Positions 1 to 8,674 of a stretch of DNA of 64,000 bases are shown piece after piece. The position numbers and the translations under genes are program-made. Position 1 is the first letter of the stretch. Every line of letters starts with the position of its first letter. This DNA is from Spirochaetales bacterium (lineage in GTDB: Bacteria; Spirochaetota; Spirochaetia; SZUA-6; JAFGRV01). Location of the stretch: contig JAFGHO010000056.1 of the NCBI GenBank assembly GCA_016930085.1, positions 1-64,000 on the forward strand, read 5' to 3'. The notes beneath the pieces were generated by a model, which saw only the letters and a list, made by a program, of their open reading frames with translations, did no database searches and had not been told where the DNA came from.

Positions 1-114
1 ACAGCTAAGAAATCTCCTTCCTCATCGTATCGATCCGAAGCTGATTACCGAAGAAAAATCCTGACGGGTTGAAATTGACGGTTACTCAGATACGGACTTG
101 TATATAAATATTTC

Positions 115-170
115 TCTCACAAAGCACATAGAGAAATTATTTTTTTATTTTCATTGTGTGTTTTGTGAGA
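115..170. repeat. Imperfect inverted repeat
   Basis: The arms at 115-128 (TCTCACAAAGCACA) and 157-170 (TGTGTTTTGTGAGA) are complementary at 13 of 14 positions and are separated by a 28-base AT-rich spacer. Further partial complementarity continues outward. No T-run follows, so it is not an obvious terminator. It could be a regulator-binding site or a small element remnant upstream of the first gene. The function is unknown. Confidence 0.5.
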
Positions 171-218
171 TAAATTTACTCCCCCCTTGGAATATAAAGC
201 CGTGTCAATATTAAGATT

Positions 219-247
219 TTGTCAACTTTTCATGTCTCCTCTATATA
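219..247 (+). promoter_or_regulatory. Candidate sigma-70 promoter for the first gene
   Basis: TTGTCA at 219-224 and TATATA at 242-247 are separated by 17 bases, which fits a vegetative -35/-10 pair. They lie about 70 bases before the start of the gene at 316. The call rests on consensus match and spacing only. Confidence 0.45.
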
Positions 248-315
248 AAATCAAAGTAATTTGCACTTTTTCAGCGTTATACAATGTATGAAAATAATCA
301 CTCAAGGAGGGACGA

Positions 316-858
316 ATGAAAGCATCCGATCCTCATGAATTTCATTTAATCATTACCGATATTATGAGGGAGAAACTGCGCAATCTGAAATTATTCGGTT
401 CAAGCCGATCGTTATCCGGTGTCATTGTCCGGATTGTGTCCCTTGTCGATCCTTTGATTATAAAGGAACATAAATGGGGAAGGCAAAGGATGAGTCGGTA
501 TAAATCGGTCTCAGATAATCCCGCAGAAAACCGGGAACATGTACATGTTTATTTTCCCGAGGATGTGTACCGTAAGATCAAGTTGCTGCATGCTGATTTG
601 AATTGTTATAGTATCGCACAGTTTTTGAGAGGGTTGTTGGAACTGTTTTTAGCGATGGTGGAGAGATATGGCAATAGAGTCTTTGAAGAATTTGAGAAAA
701 TATTTAAGCGATGGAGTGTTGAGGAGAGGAGATTACAGCAGTCTACTCGAAAGAAATTACGACAATTGTTTACGATAATTAAGCATCTACCGAGACGAAA
801 TAGATTAATTTCACTCTATACGAATCATTATTCACCAATTTGGATACTTAGGCTATAA
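316..858 (+). CDS. Hypothetical protein with a ribbon-helix-helix-like segment
   Basis: This 180-residue basic protein is not a family I recognise. A Shine-Dalgarno sequence (AAGGAGGG, about 304-311) sits just before the ATG. Residues about 75-115 read as a short strand (HVHVYFPEDVY) followed by two helices, a pattern reminiscent of ribbon-helix-helix DNA-binding proteins. The C-terminal third is rich in Arg and Lys. Base composition is visibly more AT-rich than the recQ gene downstream, which suggests acquired DNA. No partner gene is adjacent: the upstream 315 bases hold only a promoter and an inverted repeat. A role as a small DNA-binding regulator is possible but unproven. Confidence 0.7.
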   Translation: MKASDPHEFHLIITDIMREKLRNLKLFGSSRSLSGVIVRIVSLVDPLIIKEHKWGRQRMSRYKSVSDNPAENREHVHVYFPEDVYRKIKLLHADLNCYSIAQFLRGLLELFLAMVERYGNRVFEEFEKIFKRWSVEERRLQQSTRKKLRQLFTIIKHLPRRNRLISLYTNHYSPIWILRL

Positions 859-1144
859 AACACATCCATAAACCACACCCCGCTTCCTGCATCTACACGC
901 CTCACGGACCAGTCAGAATAATTGTGCCTGACAAGTAGAATATAATCATGCACATAATATACCGGGCCGAACAGACTTCTAACTCAAAGAATCAAATAAT
1001 CCACTAAAATAACCAAAACTCCCTTATATCCCTAATAATTATATGATATATAAACCCGGTAGACCACCCGTCCCTCTCTTGACAAAACAATACATGTTAC
1101 CCATGATGCATATAATCCTCAAAACCATTGCCGTGAAAAAGATT

Positions 1145-2644
1145 ATGGAAACAGAAGCAATCATCCAGACAGAAGACCCGGTCGTCTCCTGCGCGCGGGA
1201 ACGTTTTTCCATTCCCTATCTGTATCCCTATCAGCGCTGTGCGATCGCCAATATTCTCGAAGGCGTACACCAGATCGTTATCCTGCCCACCGGAGGAGGA
1301 AAATCTCTCTGTTACCAGCTGCCGTCACTCCTGCTCGAAGGTCCGACACTTGTCATCATGCCCCTCCTCTCGCTGATCGCCGACCAGAAGCGAAGTATGG
1401 GTGAAAAGGGAATTCCCGCCGGGGTGATAACGGGAGAACAATCGATGGTCGAGCGAGCGGATATTTTTAAAAAGGCCGGGGAAGGTTCGATCCCCATCAT
1501 CCTGACCACCCCCGAGGCGGCCCTTTCATCGAAAATCATCAAGCAGCTGTCCCGTCTTGCCATATCACACCTCGTGATCGACGAAGCGCACTGCGTAAGC
1601 GAGTGGGGGGAAAGTTTCAGACCTTCATACCTCGACCTCTCCCGCCTGATCAAACATCTCCGCGATCCCCTCGTCACCGCGTTTACCGCGACCGCCGCAG
1701 AGACCGTCATTCAAAAAATAAAAACCATCCTCTTTTCCGATACACCGGTGGTCACGGTTATGGCTAATCCGGACAGACCGAATATTTCCTACCGGGTAAT
1801 ACCTGTTCTCAGCAGAAACCACGCGATTACCCGGCTTGCCAAAACCGAAAACCGGCCGGTCATCATTTTTACGAGAAGCAGAAAAGGAGCGGAACGGACC
1901 GCCCGTATGCTCAGACAGCGAATGGCGGAAGACGGCATCTTTTTCTATCATGCCGGCCTGAACAGGGAAGAACGTAAGGATGTGGAGGAGTGGTTTCTCC
2001 GTTCGGAGAACGGGATCCTCTGTTCCACATCTGCCTACGGAATGGGGGTGGATAAACCCGATATCCGTACCGTGATACATGCCGATATTCCCCCTTCCGT
2101 CGAAGCCTACCTTCAGGAGTCCGGAAGGGCGGGAAGGGACGGAGGTTCGGCGGAAGCGATCCTCCTCTACGGAGAGGAAGACATCCGTTTTACCGGCACG
2201 ATTACGGATGAAGTGCGAAAAAAACGGTTCGAGAGAATCCTTTCATATGCCAGAAACGACTCGCATTGCAGACGTGCATACCTTTTGTCGCTTTTGGATT
2301 ATACCCTTGACGATCTCTGCTCAGGCTGTGATGTCTGTCACAGCGATGTTGTCCGGGAATATGAAGGAGAACGGCTGATTCTTGCGTTTTTCAACAGAAA
2401 TAAACGGAGGTATACATTACGCGAGGCGCGCCAGTTGCTTGCGGGAATAAAAACATATGAGGTGGTGCAGAAAAACCTCGATTTTGCATATGGGTACGGC
2501 CTTCTTTCCGAATGGCATACCGATGATATCGAAGAGGCGATCGAACTGCTCGTCACCGCAAATAAACTATACATACCGCAGCGGGGGTTCTGGAAACGGA
2601 GGATCACTATCCGGTCTCCAATGAAGAACGATCGAAGGTCCTGA
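1145..2644 (+). CDS. recQ: RecQ-family ATP-dependent DNA helicase
   Basis: This is a superfamily 2 3'-5' DNA helicase for recombination and replication repair. From the chosen ATG (METEA) the protein has 499 residues. Visible motifs are Walker A LPTGGGKS (about 48-54), the DEAH box with the RecQ-specific continuation CVSEWG (about 146-155), a second RecA-like domain with the helicase motif VI region ESGRAGRDG, and a C-terminal zinc-binding set of cysteines ending CSGCDVC. A short winged-helix-like tail follows. There is no HRDC domain, so it is shorter than E. coli RecQ (about 610). The frame is open back to an ATG at 1043, but neither start has a clear ribosome-binding site, so the N-terminus is uncertain. 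Confidence 0.9.
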   Translation: METEAIIQTEDPVVSCARERFSIPYLYPYQRCAIANILEGVHQIVILPTGGGKSLCYQLPSLLLEGPTLVIMPLLSLIADQKRSMGEKGIPAGVITGEQSMVERADIFKKAGEGSIPIILTTPEAALSSKIIKQLSRLAISHLVIDEAHCVSEWGESFRPSYLDLSRLIKHLRDPLVTAFTATAAETVIQKIKTILFSDTPVVTVMANPDRPNISYRVIPVLSRNHAITRLAKTENRPVIIFTRSRKGAERTARMLRQRMAEDGIFFYHAGLNREERKDVEEWFLRSENGILCSTSAYGMGVDKPDIRTVIHADIPPSVEAYLQESGRAGRDGGSAEAILLYGEEDIRFTGTITDEVRKKRFERILSYARNDSHCRRAYLLSLLDYTLDDLCSGCDVCHSDVVREYEGERLILAFFNRNKRRYTLREARQLLAGIKTYEVVQKNLDFAYGYGLLSEWHTDDIEEAIELLVTANKLYIPQRGFWKRRITIRSPMKNDRRS

Positions 2645-2709
2645 TCTGACGGGCAAAACGAACCGGCCGACACGGCAAAGGCGCACCATTTAGCGGTGCC
2701 ATGTTCCCT

Positions 2710-3315
2710 TCAGTCAACGTACCGATGGCCCCCGCCCCGGCCGCCGCCGTGAATCCCGGGCTTGTCTTCGATATGTACACTGGTTGCCTGCAAACCGTCT
2801 TCGCCCAATTCGCTTGAAAATCTGACACCCGTGCCTATCGAAAGCCGACCGAATTCGTTATGAACGACGCTGTTTCTGTGAAAATATATATCCTGTCCTT
2901 CGAGATTTTTGATAAAGCCGTATCCTTTATCCGGATAAAGTACCGTCACGATACCCTGTACCCGATTATAAGGGTGGGTTTTCACTTCTCCACGCTGTTT
3001 CAGTTTTGTCGAGTGAACCTGCTTTCGCGCCGCTTTGAAAGCGCGCCGAATCATGGTCGCGGGATCGACACGGGAGTCCCCCTTTTTCGGTTTTTCCACG
3101 ACCGCTATCTCATGACCCGGAGGAATCGTTATGTCTATTCGCACACGGTAAGGATTCGCTGTCATTCCGTGTTTCTGATCCATTTCAACGGCGACACGGC
3201 AGCTTGTTATATGATTATGATATTTATCCAGTTTCACGGCCTGTTTTCTCACCAGCTCTTCCATTTCCCGGGTTTCCCCGATATTGCGAAACGATAATTG
3301 CAGCGGTACCTTCAT
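2710..3315 (-). CDS. Ribosome hibernation factor (HPF/RaiA) fused to a cold-shock domain
   Basis: The 201-residue protein begins at an ATG preceded by AAAAGGAGGTTTT. The N-terminal part (about 1-115) matches the S30AE/HPF fold, which binds the decoding centre of idle ribosomes: MKVPLQLSFRNI at the start and a basic helix at the end. Residues about 118-187 are a cold-shock OB domain with RNP1-like KGYGFI and RNP2-like DIYFH, expected to bind single-stranded RNA. The tail is Gly/His rich. It is the last gene of a three-gene operon with the baeRF-like protein and a phosphoribosyltransferase, 19 bases after the previous stop. The likely role is ribosome protection under stress. The HPF-CSD arrangement differs from classic long HPF, whose C-terminal domain is a dimerisation domain. 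Confidence 0.88.
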   Translation of the reverse strand: MKVPLQLSFRNIGETREMEELVRKQAVKLDKYHNHITSCRVAVEMDQKHGMTANPYRVRIDITIPPGHEIAVVEKPKKGDSRVDPATMIRRAFKAARKQVHSTKLKQRGEVKTHPYNRVQGIVTVLYPDKGYGFIKNLEGQDIYFHRNSVVHNEFGRLSIGTGVRFSSELGEDGLQATSVHIEDKPGIHGGGRGGGHRYVD

Positions 3316-3334
3316 AAAAACCTCCTTTTCCGTA

Positions 3335-4501
3335 TCAGTAACGGTACACGGCGACGGCCCCGGCACCATCCGGCATTCGCCCTTTATCCAGTAAAAGCAC
3401 ATCGGCACTCTGTCTGAGGGACTGCAGCATCGCCTCATCATAGAGATCAACGTCTCCGGCCTGTTGTTGTGCATGGATTTCAATGTGATTCGTATCGGGC
3501 TGGACAACACCCCATTCGTGTATTCCGTCCACGACTCCCAGCCGCTGCACCCTTCCTTCAAACGCAGCCCTTAGAATGTCCCTGATGTCGTAAGAAGTCC
3601 GTTCCGTATGCTTGAGTTCGTCGAATTCATCGAGAAGAAGCTCTTCCGTTTGCCTGAAAACAGGGCCGACGATATCCCATGCCCGCTGCATCAACTCCTG
3701 ACGCTGCATATGCGCCGGATTTCCATCGATACCCTCTTTAAGCATCGATGGATATGTGTTGGCTTCAGTATAAAGGGGATGCAGATAATCGACCGCGGCC
3801 AAAACCAGGGGGATTTTTTTTGAAGTAATCCAGTCATTCAGCGCCCTGTCGATCCGGCGGAAAAAACGAAGGAGATTTTTCTTTTCCTGGGTCCGGTCAT
3901 TGCCCGATCCGTATCCCTGTCCGTGATAGATGACCGGCATTTTCCCCGCCGGTCCACCTGAAGCCGCGGAATGATACTGAAATCCGGATTCCGGCTTATC
4001 GATACGCAAGGCCTCATTCATGCCGCGGGGCATTTTCTCGGGATTCAATTCGGCGAGTGTAAAGCGGGAGCCCTGGTACAATTTTACTTCATGTTTGCTT
4101 ACGGCCAGTAAAAAATATCTTCCATTGCCGCTCACCAGTTTCAGCAGGGGTTTGAGGTAAAAATGACCGGAGACGATGACCGTCTCTTCACACTCGACCG
4201 GGAGTTTCAGGCTTCTTGCAAAACCATCGGAGAGAAACATGGCCAGCCCCAGTTTCTGCCGCTGCTGAAAAAAGATATTTTTCAGATGGGCCCATCCGGT
4301 TTCGAGCAGTTCGTCGCGTCCGGATTTTCTAACACCCTGCGCCTCGAGCATTTCGTCCGCGCGGTTGAGCATGTTTTTGAGGCGGGATGAGTTTTTAGTG
4401 TAATCCACCGCCACATATGTTGTCGGAATATAGATCGATACGCAATGTTCTCTCTGCAATGATATGAGTTCCTTGATATGTTCATACTGTATCAGATTCA
4501 T
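3335..4501 (-). CDS. baeRF-type (bacterial archaeo-eukaryotic release factor-like) protein
   Basis: This 388-residue protein has the layout of the baeRF family 3/7 group, bacterial relatives of eRF1/Pelota. Visible family features are an N-terminal VSIYIPTTY segment followed by RLKNML, a central LGLAMFLSDGF stretch, LKPLLKLVSGNGRYFLLAVS, and a C-terminal PLVLAAVDYLHPLYTEANTY segment. Baerf proteins are predicted to act on stalled or stressed ribosomes, but few have been tested. The start chosen has an upstream GGAAGGGATGG and overlaps the phosphoribosyltransferase stop by 20 bases, so the two are probably translationally coupled. The gene downstream is HPF-CSD, which supports a ribosome-linked role. 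The subfamily number is uncertain. Confidence 0.75.
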   Translation of the reverse strand: MNLIQYEHIKELISLQREHCVSIYIPTTYVAVDYTKNSSRLKNMLNRADEMLEAQGVRKSGRDELLETGWAHLKNIFFQQRQKLGLAMFLSDGFARSLKLPVECEETVIVSGHFYLKPLLKLVSGNGRYFLLAVSKHEVKLYQGSRFTLAELNPEKMPRGMNEALRIDKPESGFQYHSAASGGPAGKMPVIYHGQGYGSGNDRTQEKKNLLRFFRRIDRALNDWITSKKIPLVLAAVDYLHPLYTEANTYPSMLKEGIDGNPAHMQRQELMQRAWDIVGPVFRQTEELLLDEFDELKHTERTSYDIRDILRAAFEGRVQRLGVVDGIHEWGVVQPDTNHIEIHAQQQAGDVDLYDEAMLQSLRQSADVLLLDKGRMPDGAGAVAVYRY

Positions 4502-5123
4502 GGTCCATCCCTTCCAGTATTCGTAATACCTCCTCATCGGTTAAATCGCGCCAATGCCTGTACACCTGCGCAACGGCCTGAAAAAAAGCGGGTTCCTCGA
4601 GTATGACCAGATCATCCGCCTGATCTTCGAATAATCTCCGGGCGCTTTGGCCGGCAACGGGGACGGCGACGATAATGCTGCGGGGGTCCTGTTTTTTACA
4701 CATGGTAAACGCCGCCTGCATTGTCGAACCCATGGCAAGGCCGTCGTCGATGAGAATAAGGGTTCTCCCGCATAACCCGGGAAGCGGATTTCCATGCCGT
4801 AACGAGGCGATTCGATCGCGAATTACCTCTTTTTGCACTTCGATTATACGGGTGATAACATCATCAGGCAGCCATACGCGGGCCTCTTTTTTTAGATAAA
4901 CACTCCCGTCTTCCGCGATGGCTCCGAATCCCGCCTCGGAATTATCGGGTAACGGAAGTTTGCGCGATACGAGAAGTAAAAGATCGGTCTGAAGCCGCCT
5001 TGCAACCGGAGCGGCAACGGCGACACCGCCTCGAGGTATGGCTATGACAAGCGGATTCTCATCCCTGTATTTTATGAGTATTCCGGCAAGTTGTCTGCCC
5101 GCGTCTTTCCGGTCCTCAAACAT
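4482..5123 (-). CDS. Predicted phosphoribosyltransferase
   Basis: The protein of 213 residues starts at an ATG (MFEDRKDAG) behind GGCGGGGAGATACGGT. Two hallmarks of the PRTase fold are visible: an N-terminal IPRGGVAVAAPVA segment and the PRPP-binding loop LILIDDGLAMGSTMQAA. This ComF-unlike group is often annotated as predicted phosphoribosyltransferase and is frequently found beside stress-response genes. The substrate is unknown. It heads the operon with the baeRF and HPF-CSD genes. The frame is open for another 45 codons upstream, but those residues do not look like part of the fold. Confidence 0.85.
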   Translation of the reverse strand: MFEDRKDAGRQLAGILIKYRDENPLVIAIPRGGVAVAAPVARRLQTDLLLLVSRKLPLPDNSEAGFGAIAEDGSVYLKKEARVWLPDDVITRIIEVQKEVIRDRIASLRHGNPLPGLCGRTLILIDDGLAMGSTMQAAFTMCKKQDPRSIIVAVPVAGQSARRLFEDQADDLVILEEPAFFQAVAQVYRHWRDLTDEEVLRILEGMDHESDTV

Positions 5124-5393
5124 ACCGTATCTCCCCGCCCGCTTCGTACACAGAGCTCTTTCGCCCGGATATATCCGTGTCAACAATATTCCGGGAAGCG
5201 TCGCCTGTTTTGACAAATATATAAAATATACAACAGGGAAAACATGTCTCCGATTCACTTTTTACTGATGTTTTTCACATTTCCGGAAGTCGTTCTCTTT
5301 CGGTAGAAAAAATGCCACCGTATATGGAGTAATGTCCTTTATAAATCGTTTGATTATGGTAATCAGGTAATCAACGGGAAAAAGGTGTTCTTA

Positions 5394-6140
5394 TCACTCC
5401 CACACCCCCATGTCCTTGAGTTTCCGGACAACCTTACCGGCCCAGCCGGCGTTGGCTTTAGGGCTCGCGGGACTCGGATGAAGAATACCGCCGATTATAT
5501 ATCCGCCCTTTTTGAAAAAATCATCCTTTCCGAGGCTGTCCCTGATCCTTTTTTCAGCAAATACGCCAATGCCGATAATATAACAAGGCCGGAGTGTAAG
5601 AATGGTCTTTTTCAAGAAAAAATCGCAAAGATCGAACAGGGACTCGCGGTCCTTTTTACACAGCTTGTCCGGTGTAATGTTTTTCCCATCCGTATCAAAA
5701 AATGCCAGGGGACAATAATTCCCCACAAAATGGCTTTTAAAAAAGATTTCCGCGTTCCGAAAGCGTTCGCTTACCAAACCCCAGAGACGTTTGCCGCTTT
5801 GTTCCCGGCGTCCGCAGGCGAAACCCAGAACAGGCCGCTTCGGGTGTGTTGTCCGGGGCTGATCGACATGACCTTCGATATGAAGCCATTCTTTGACCGA
5901 TACCGTATCCCCGAAAGGAATCCCGTTTTGAACCATTCCCCACGGACCGGGATTCATACCCATGAACAGGACTCGCTTCCCGCCGCCGGCGTACCGGTTC
6001 ATGTATGCCTCATGGGGTTCCCATGCGTATTCAAGGGGATTATAGATATAAGCGACGGGAGAAGAAAGGTGCAAAGCGCCCGCCGCTTTGGAGAATTCCC
6101 TGCTTACATCGGCAGGGATGGCGTCCGTCCCGTCTTTCAC
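5394..6140 (-). CDS. SMUG1-type uracil-DNA glycosylase
   Basis: This base-excision repair enzyme removes uracil and oxidised pyrimidines from DNA. The 248-residue protein has the SMUG1 active-site loop GMNPGPWGMVQNGIPFG (about 60-76), with Asn where other UDG families use Asp, and the C-terminal intercalation motif HPSPASPKANAGW. It starts with GTG, and its start overlaps the stop of the upstream PEBP gene by four bases (GTGA), so the two form an operon. The region between this gene and the phosphoribosyltransferase (5124-5393) shows no gene. SMUG1 is far commoner in animals but is known in a minority of bacteria. Confidence 0.92.
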   Translation of the reverse strand: MKDGTDAIPADVSREFSKAAGALHLSSPVAYIYNPLEYAWEPHEAYMNRYAGGGKRVLFMGMNPGPWGMVQNGIPFGDTVSVKEWLHIEGHVDQPRTTHPKRPVLGFACGRREQSGKRLWGLVSERFRNAEIFFKSHFVGNYCPLAFFDTDGKNITPDKLCKKDRESLFDLCDFFLKKTILTLRPCYIIGIGVFAEKRIRDSLGKDDFFKKGGYIIGGILHPSPASPKANAGWAGKVVRKLKDMGVWE

Positions 6141-6568
6141 CGTCTGGAATATACTCCCATCAATTCCGCCTTGCCGAGGATATGACCGCTCATTACGTTC
6201 ATGAGTTCCTTTTTTGTAAGCCCCTCCCGTTTGTCCGGCGAAAAATCAAGGGCGTACAGCCTGAAATAGTAGCGGTGGGTCCCGGCGGGGGGACACGGTC
6301 CGCCGTAATCGAGTTTGCCTAAATTGTTCCTCCCCTGTTTTCCCGGAACGCTGTTTTCTCCGATCCTGCTTATGACCGGAATATCGTAGACCACCCAGTG
6401 AACCCACGTCCCCGCGGGCGCGTCGGGATCATCCACGATAAGGGCGAGGCTTTTTGCTCCCGAAGGAACGTCTGCGACGGACAATGGCGGATTCACATCA
6501 TCGCCGTCACATGTATAACGTGACGGAATACGCGCCGAATCGGTGAAAGCGCTGCTTGTCAATGTCAT
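6137..6568 (-). CDS. YbhB/YbcL-family (PEBP, Raf kinase inhibitor-like) protein
   Basis: The 143-residue protein matches the phosphatidylethanolamine-binding protein fold. Diagnostic stretches are DPDAPAGTWVHWVVYDIP in the first half and GKLDYGGPCPPAGTHRYYF in the second. An SD sequence GGAGGTAAGG precedes the ATG. It is cytoplasmic, with no signal peptide. The ligand and cellular role of bacterial members are not settled. It is the first gene of a two-gene unit with the SMUG1 glycosylase, which may be simple co-transcription rather than shared function. Confidence 0.92.
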   Translation of the reverse strand: MTLTSSAFTDSARIPSRYTCDGDDVNPPLSVADVPSGAKSLALIVDDPDAPAGTWVHWVVYDIPVISRIGENSVPGKQGRNNLGKLDYGGPCPPAGTHRYYFRLYALDFSPDKREGLTKKELMNVMSGHILGKAELMGVYSRR

Positions 6569-6829
6569 ACCTTACCTCCATTTAAAAATTTTTCCATGTT
6601 ACCATTGCTCATACCATTCACGATGAGTCCGCATTAATCCTCGGCAGGTTCGAGGGATATGCTGACATTGATATCGGTTTCTCCGGCGATGGATAAAATG
6701 ACAAAGTCCCTGATCATAATGAAAAAAATAACCTGTATCTGTTCGGACTGTCAATCGATCCGGCCGGCGGAAGGAATTTCAATCGAACCCGGTACGAACG
6801 GCCCGGAAAAGACGAAAGACCTCCCGATT

Positions 6830-8491
6830 CTATGAACCGGAGAGAAAACCGGCAAGGGCGTAGATAAGCGCGCCGTTCCAGTTGACGGCGATTTCGTTCG
6901 TCTCGTAGCTGGCCTGTTCATCGACCCAACCTGTTGCCGTATGACCGCCGCCCACAAGATAGCCGGGCCACGGGTCATCTATCGAATCCGCACCGGATCG
7001 TCTGTCGTGGGGATACTTCGGCGGATGATATCCCACCCCCGTCACATATGACCGCCCGTAACAGTTTCTTCCCAGAAGATGGGATATCGCATCGAGGGCC
7101 GTATCGAGATATACCCGATCGGAAGAGACCATGTATGCGGCCCGAAGGATAAGCGCCTGCCGCGCGACCGTGCCATTGCATCCCCAATAATAGGAAGAAC
7201 CCATCGGTCTGCCATAGGCATTGGAGCCGGCGGCCGCGGCCAGATCGTCCGCAACATCGAGAAGACTCGTCCCGATCGCTTCCGTCAAAGCCGCAGCTTT
7301 TCCACCCCGCTCGGAAAAATAATAGGTAAGCATCCCGAGGTTGCCGACCGAGGGCCAGTCGAATTGGCTGTCGATTTTCGGTGATTTATTTCCAATACGC
7401 GTCTCAACATCGTCAAGGTAACCGGATTCACCGGTCGTCTCCCACAATTCGGCGGCGGCCCATAGGCGGTCGTCCGCATCGTCCGTCTGATAGCCGCCCG
7501 TTGAAAAGGCCGAAAGATCGGCTTCGTGATTCCCCGGGTTCGCATCCAGCCATGTGCAGCTTTCTTCCGCCTTCTGGAGACAACTCGCGGCAAAAGCCGC
7601 ATCATACGGTTGATAAATACGCGCGGCCTGGGCGAGCATCGCAACGAAATCCGCCGTTGCCGCACTCGAATAGGGTGCGAAGTAACGGTTCGATGTGTCG
7701 TTTTGCGGCATCACGAAACCTGAAAAGTTTAGGGGGGTGAGTTTGTGGCATACACGGTATGTCCCGTCGGTATACTGCATCTTGATGATAAAATCGAGTT
7801 CCCATTTGATTTCGTCCAGATAATCGGGAAGAGTGCCCCCTGTCTCAGGGATGGAAAGCGTTACCGGTTCGAGAATTGTCTTGAAGTGCTCCCATGCCTT
7901 GAACATCATCCCCACGGTAATACCGGCGTTGACCGTATATTTCCCGTAGTCGCCCGCATCGTACCAGCCGCCCGTCCCGTCCCGTATGACATTAGCGCCG
8001 GTGATATAGGTAAGATAGCCGTCATTGAGGTGCGAAGCGGAATGGGAAAAGGTTGTCCCGTTATGACTTCCCGAAACGGCGGTGCCCGAACGCCAGAGAT
8101 ACATGCCCAGCATCGCCGTATGAAAGGTCGTGCGGTAAACATCGGCATCGATCGTAAAACGGGCCGATTTTCCGACGCCGGGAACCTCCATAATATATAT
8201 GCCTGAATCGGTAAAGGCGGAAAAATCTGCGATATAGACCGTTTCTCCCGTATCACCGCTTGAAAAGGGACCGGTGATGCCGCCGGAATGAACGACCGCT
8301 TTGCTTGCGGCGTCGAGGATGTCGAACGTTGAGGCCGCCTTCGCGACCGTCGCCATTTTGGGACTGTCCGGTGGAAATCCGACTGAATTGAGTCGAACAT
8401 CGAGGGTGGGGAGAGCCGGATCGTCCATCGGACAGCCGGACATTATAAAAATGAACAAACATGCCAACGATAGTATCGAAAAAATCTTCAT
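6830..8491 (-). CDS. Glycoside hydrolase family 9 endoglucanase, lipoprotein
   Basis: This is a secreted cellulase of about 553 residues. The signal peptide ends in a lipobox with Cys20 (FIMSGC), so the enzyme is probably anchored to a membrane surface. An N-terminal Ig-like CelD_N domain (about 30-115) precedes the (alpha/alpha)6 catalytic domain. GH9 motifs visible are WYDAGDYGKY (about 176-185, catalytic base Asp), YVTGVGYHPPKYPHDRRS, and NEIAVNWNGAL near the C-terminus with the acid Glu at about 533. No dockerin or CBM is attached. A second ATG lies three codons upstream, and neither start has a strong SD. It pairs logically with the GH94 phosphorylase at 46.6 kb. Confidence 0.93.
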   Translation of the reverse strand: MKIFSILSLACLFIFIMSGCPMDDPALPTLDVRLNSVGFPPDSPKMATVAKAASTFDILDAASKAVVHSGGITGPFSSGDTGETVYIADFSAFTDSGIYIMEVPGVGKSARFTIDADVYRTTFHTAMLGMYLWRSGTAVSGSHNGTTFSHSASHLNDGYLTYITGANVIRDGTGGWYDAGDYGKYTVNAGITVGMMFKAWEHFKTILEPVTLSIPETGGTLPDYLDEIKWELDFIIKMQYTDGTYRVCHKLTPLNFSGFVMPQNDTSNRYFAPYSSAATADFVAMLAQAARIYQPYDAAFAASCLQKAEESCTWLDANPGNHEADLSAFSTGGYQTDDADDRLWAAAELWETTGESGYLDDVETRIGNKSPKIDSQFDWPSVGNLGMLTYYFSERGGKAAALTEAIGTSLLDVADDLAAAAGSNAYGRPMGSSYYWGCNGTVARQALILRAAYMVSSDRVYLDTALDAISHLLGRNCYGRSYVTGVGYHPPKYPHDRRSGADSIDDPWPGYLVGGGHTATGWVDEQASYETNEIAVNWNGALIYALAGFLSGS

Positions 8492-8674
8492 ACCTGTCAT
8501 TATACCACATATGCCGGCGATTGCAATCACCGGCGGTTTCTCTGCACGAATGAACGGGTAATCGTTCACGGGGTACACGGAAACCGTCCATCCGGTTCGG
8601 GATGATATTCAAAAGTTATACGATACAGTGGTATTGAATTTAGGGCATCGATGGTGTACTGTTACATTCAAATA

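Noticed and set aside
5385..6185. A 266-codon plus-strand open frame opposite the SMUG1 gene
   Set aside because: The minus strand shows clear SMUG1 motifs and an operon overlap with the PEBP gene. The plus frame has no recognisable features and lies antisense to both.
7745..8206. A 153-codon plus-strand frame inside the GH9 gene
   Set aside because: It is opposite to the conserved GH9 catalytic region and has no RBS.
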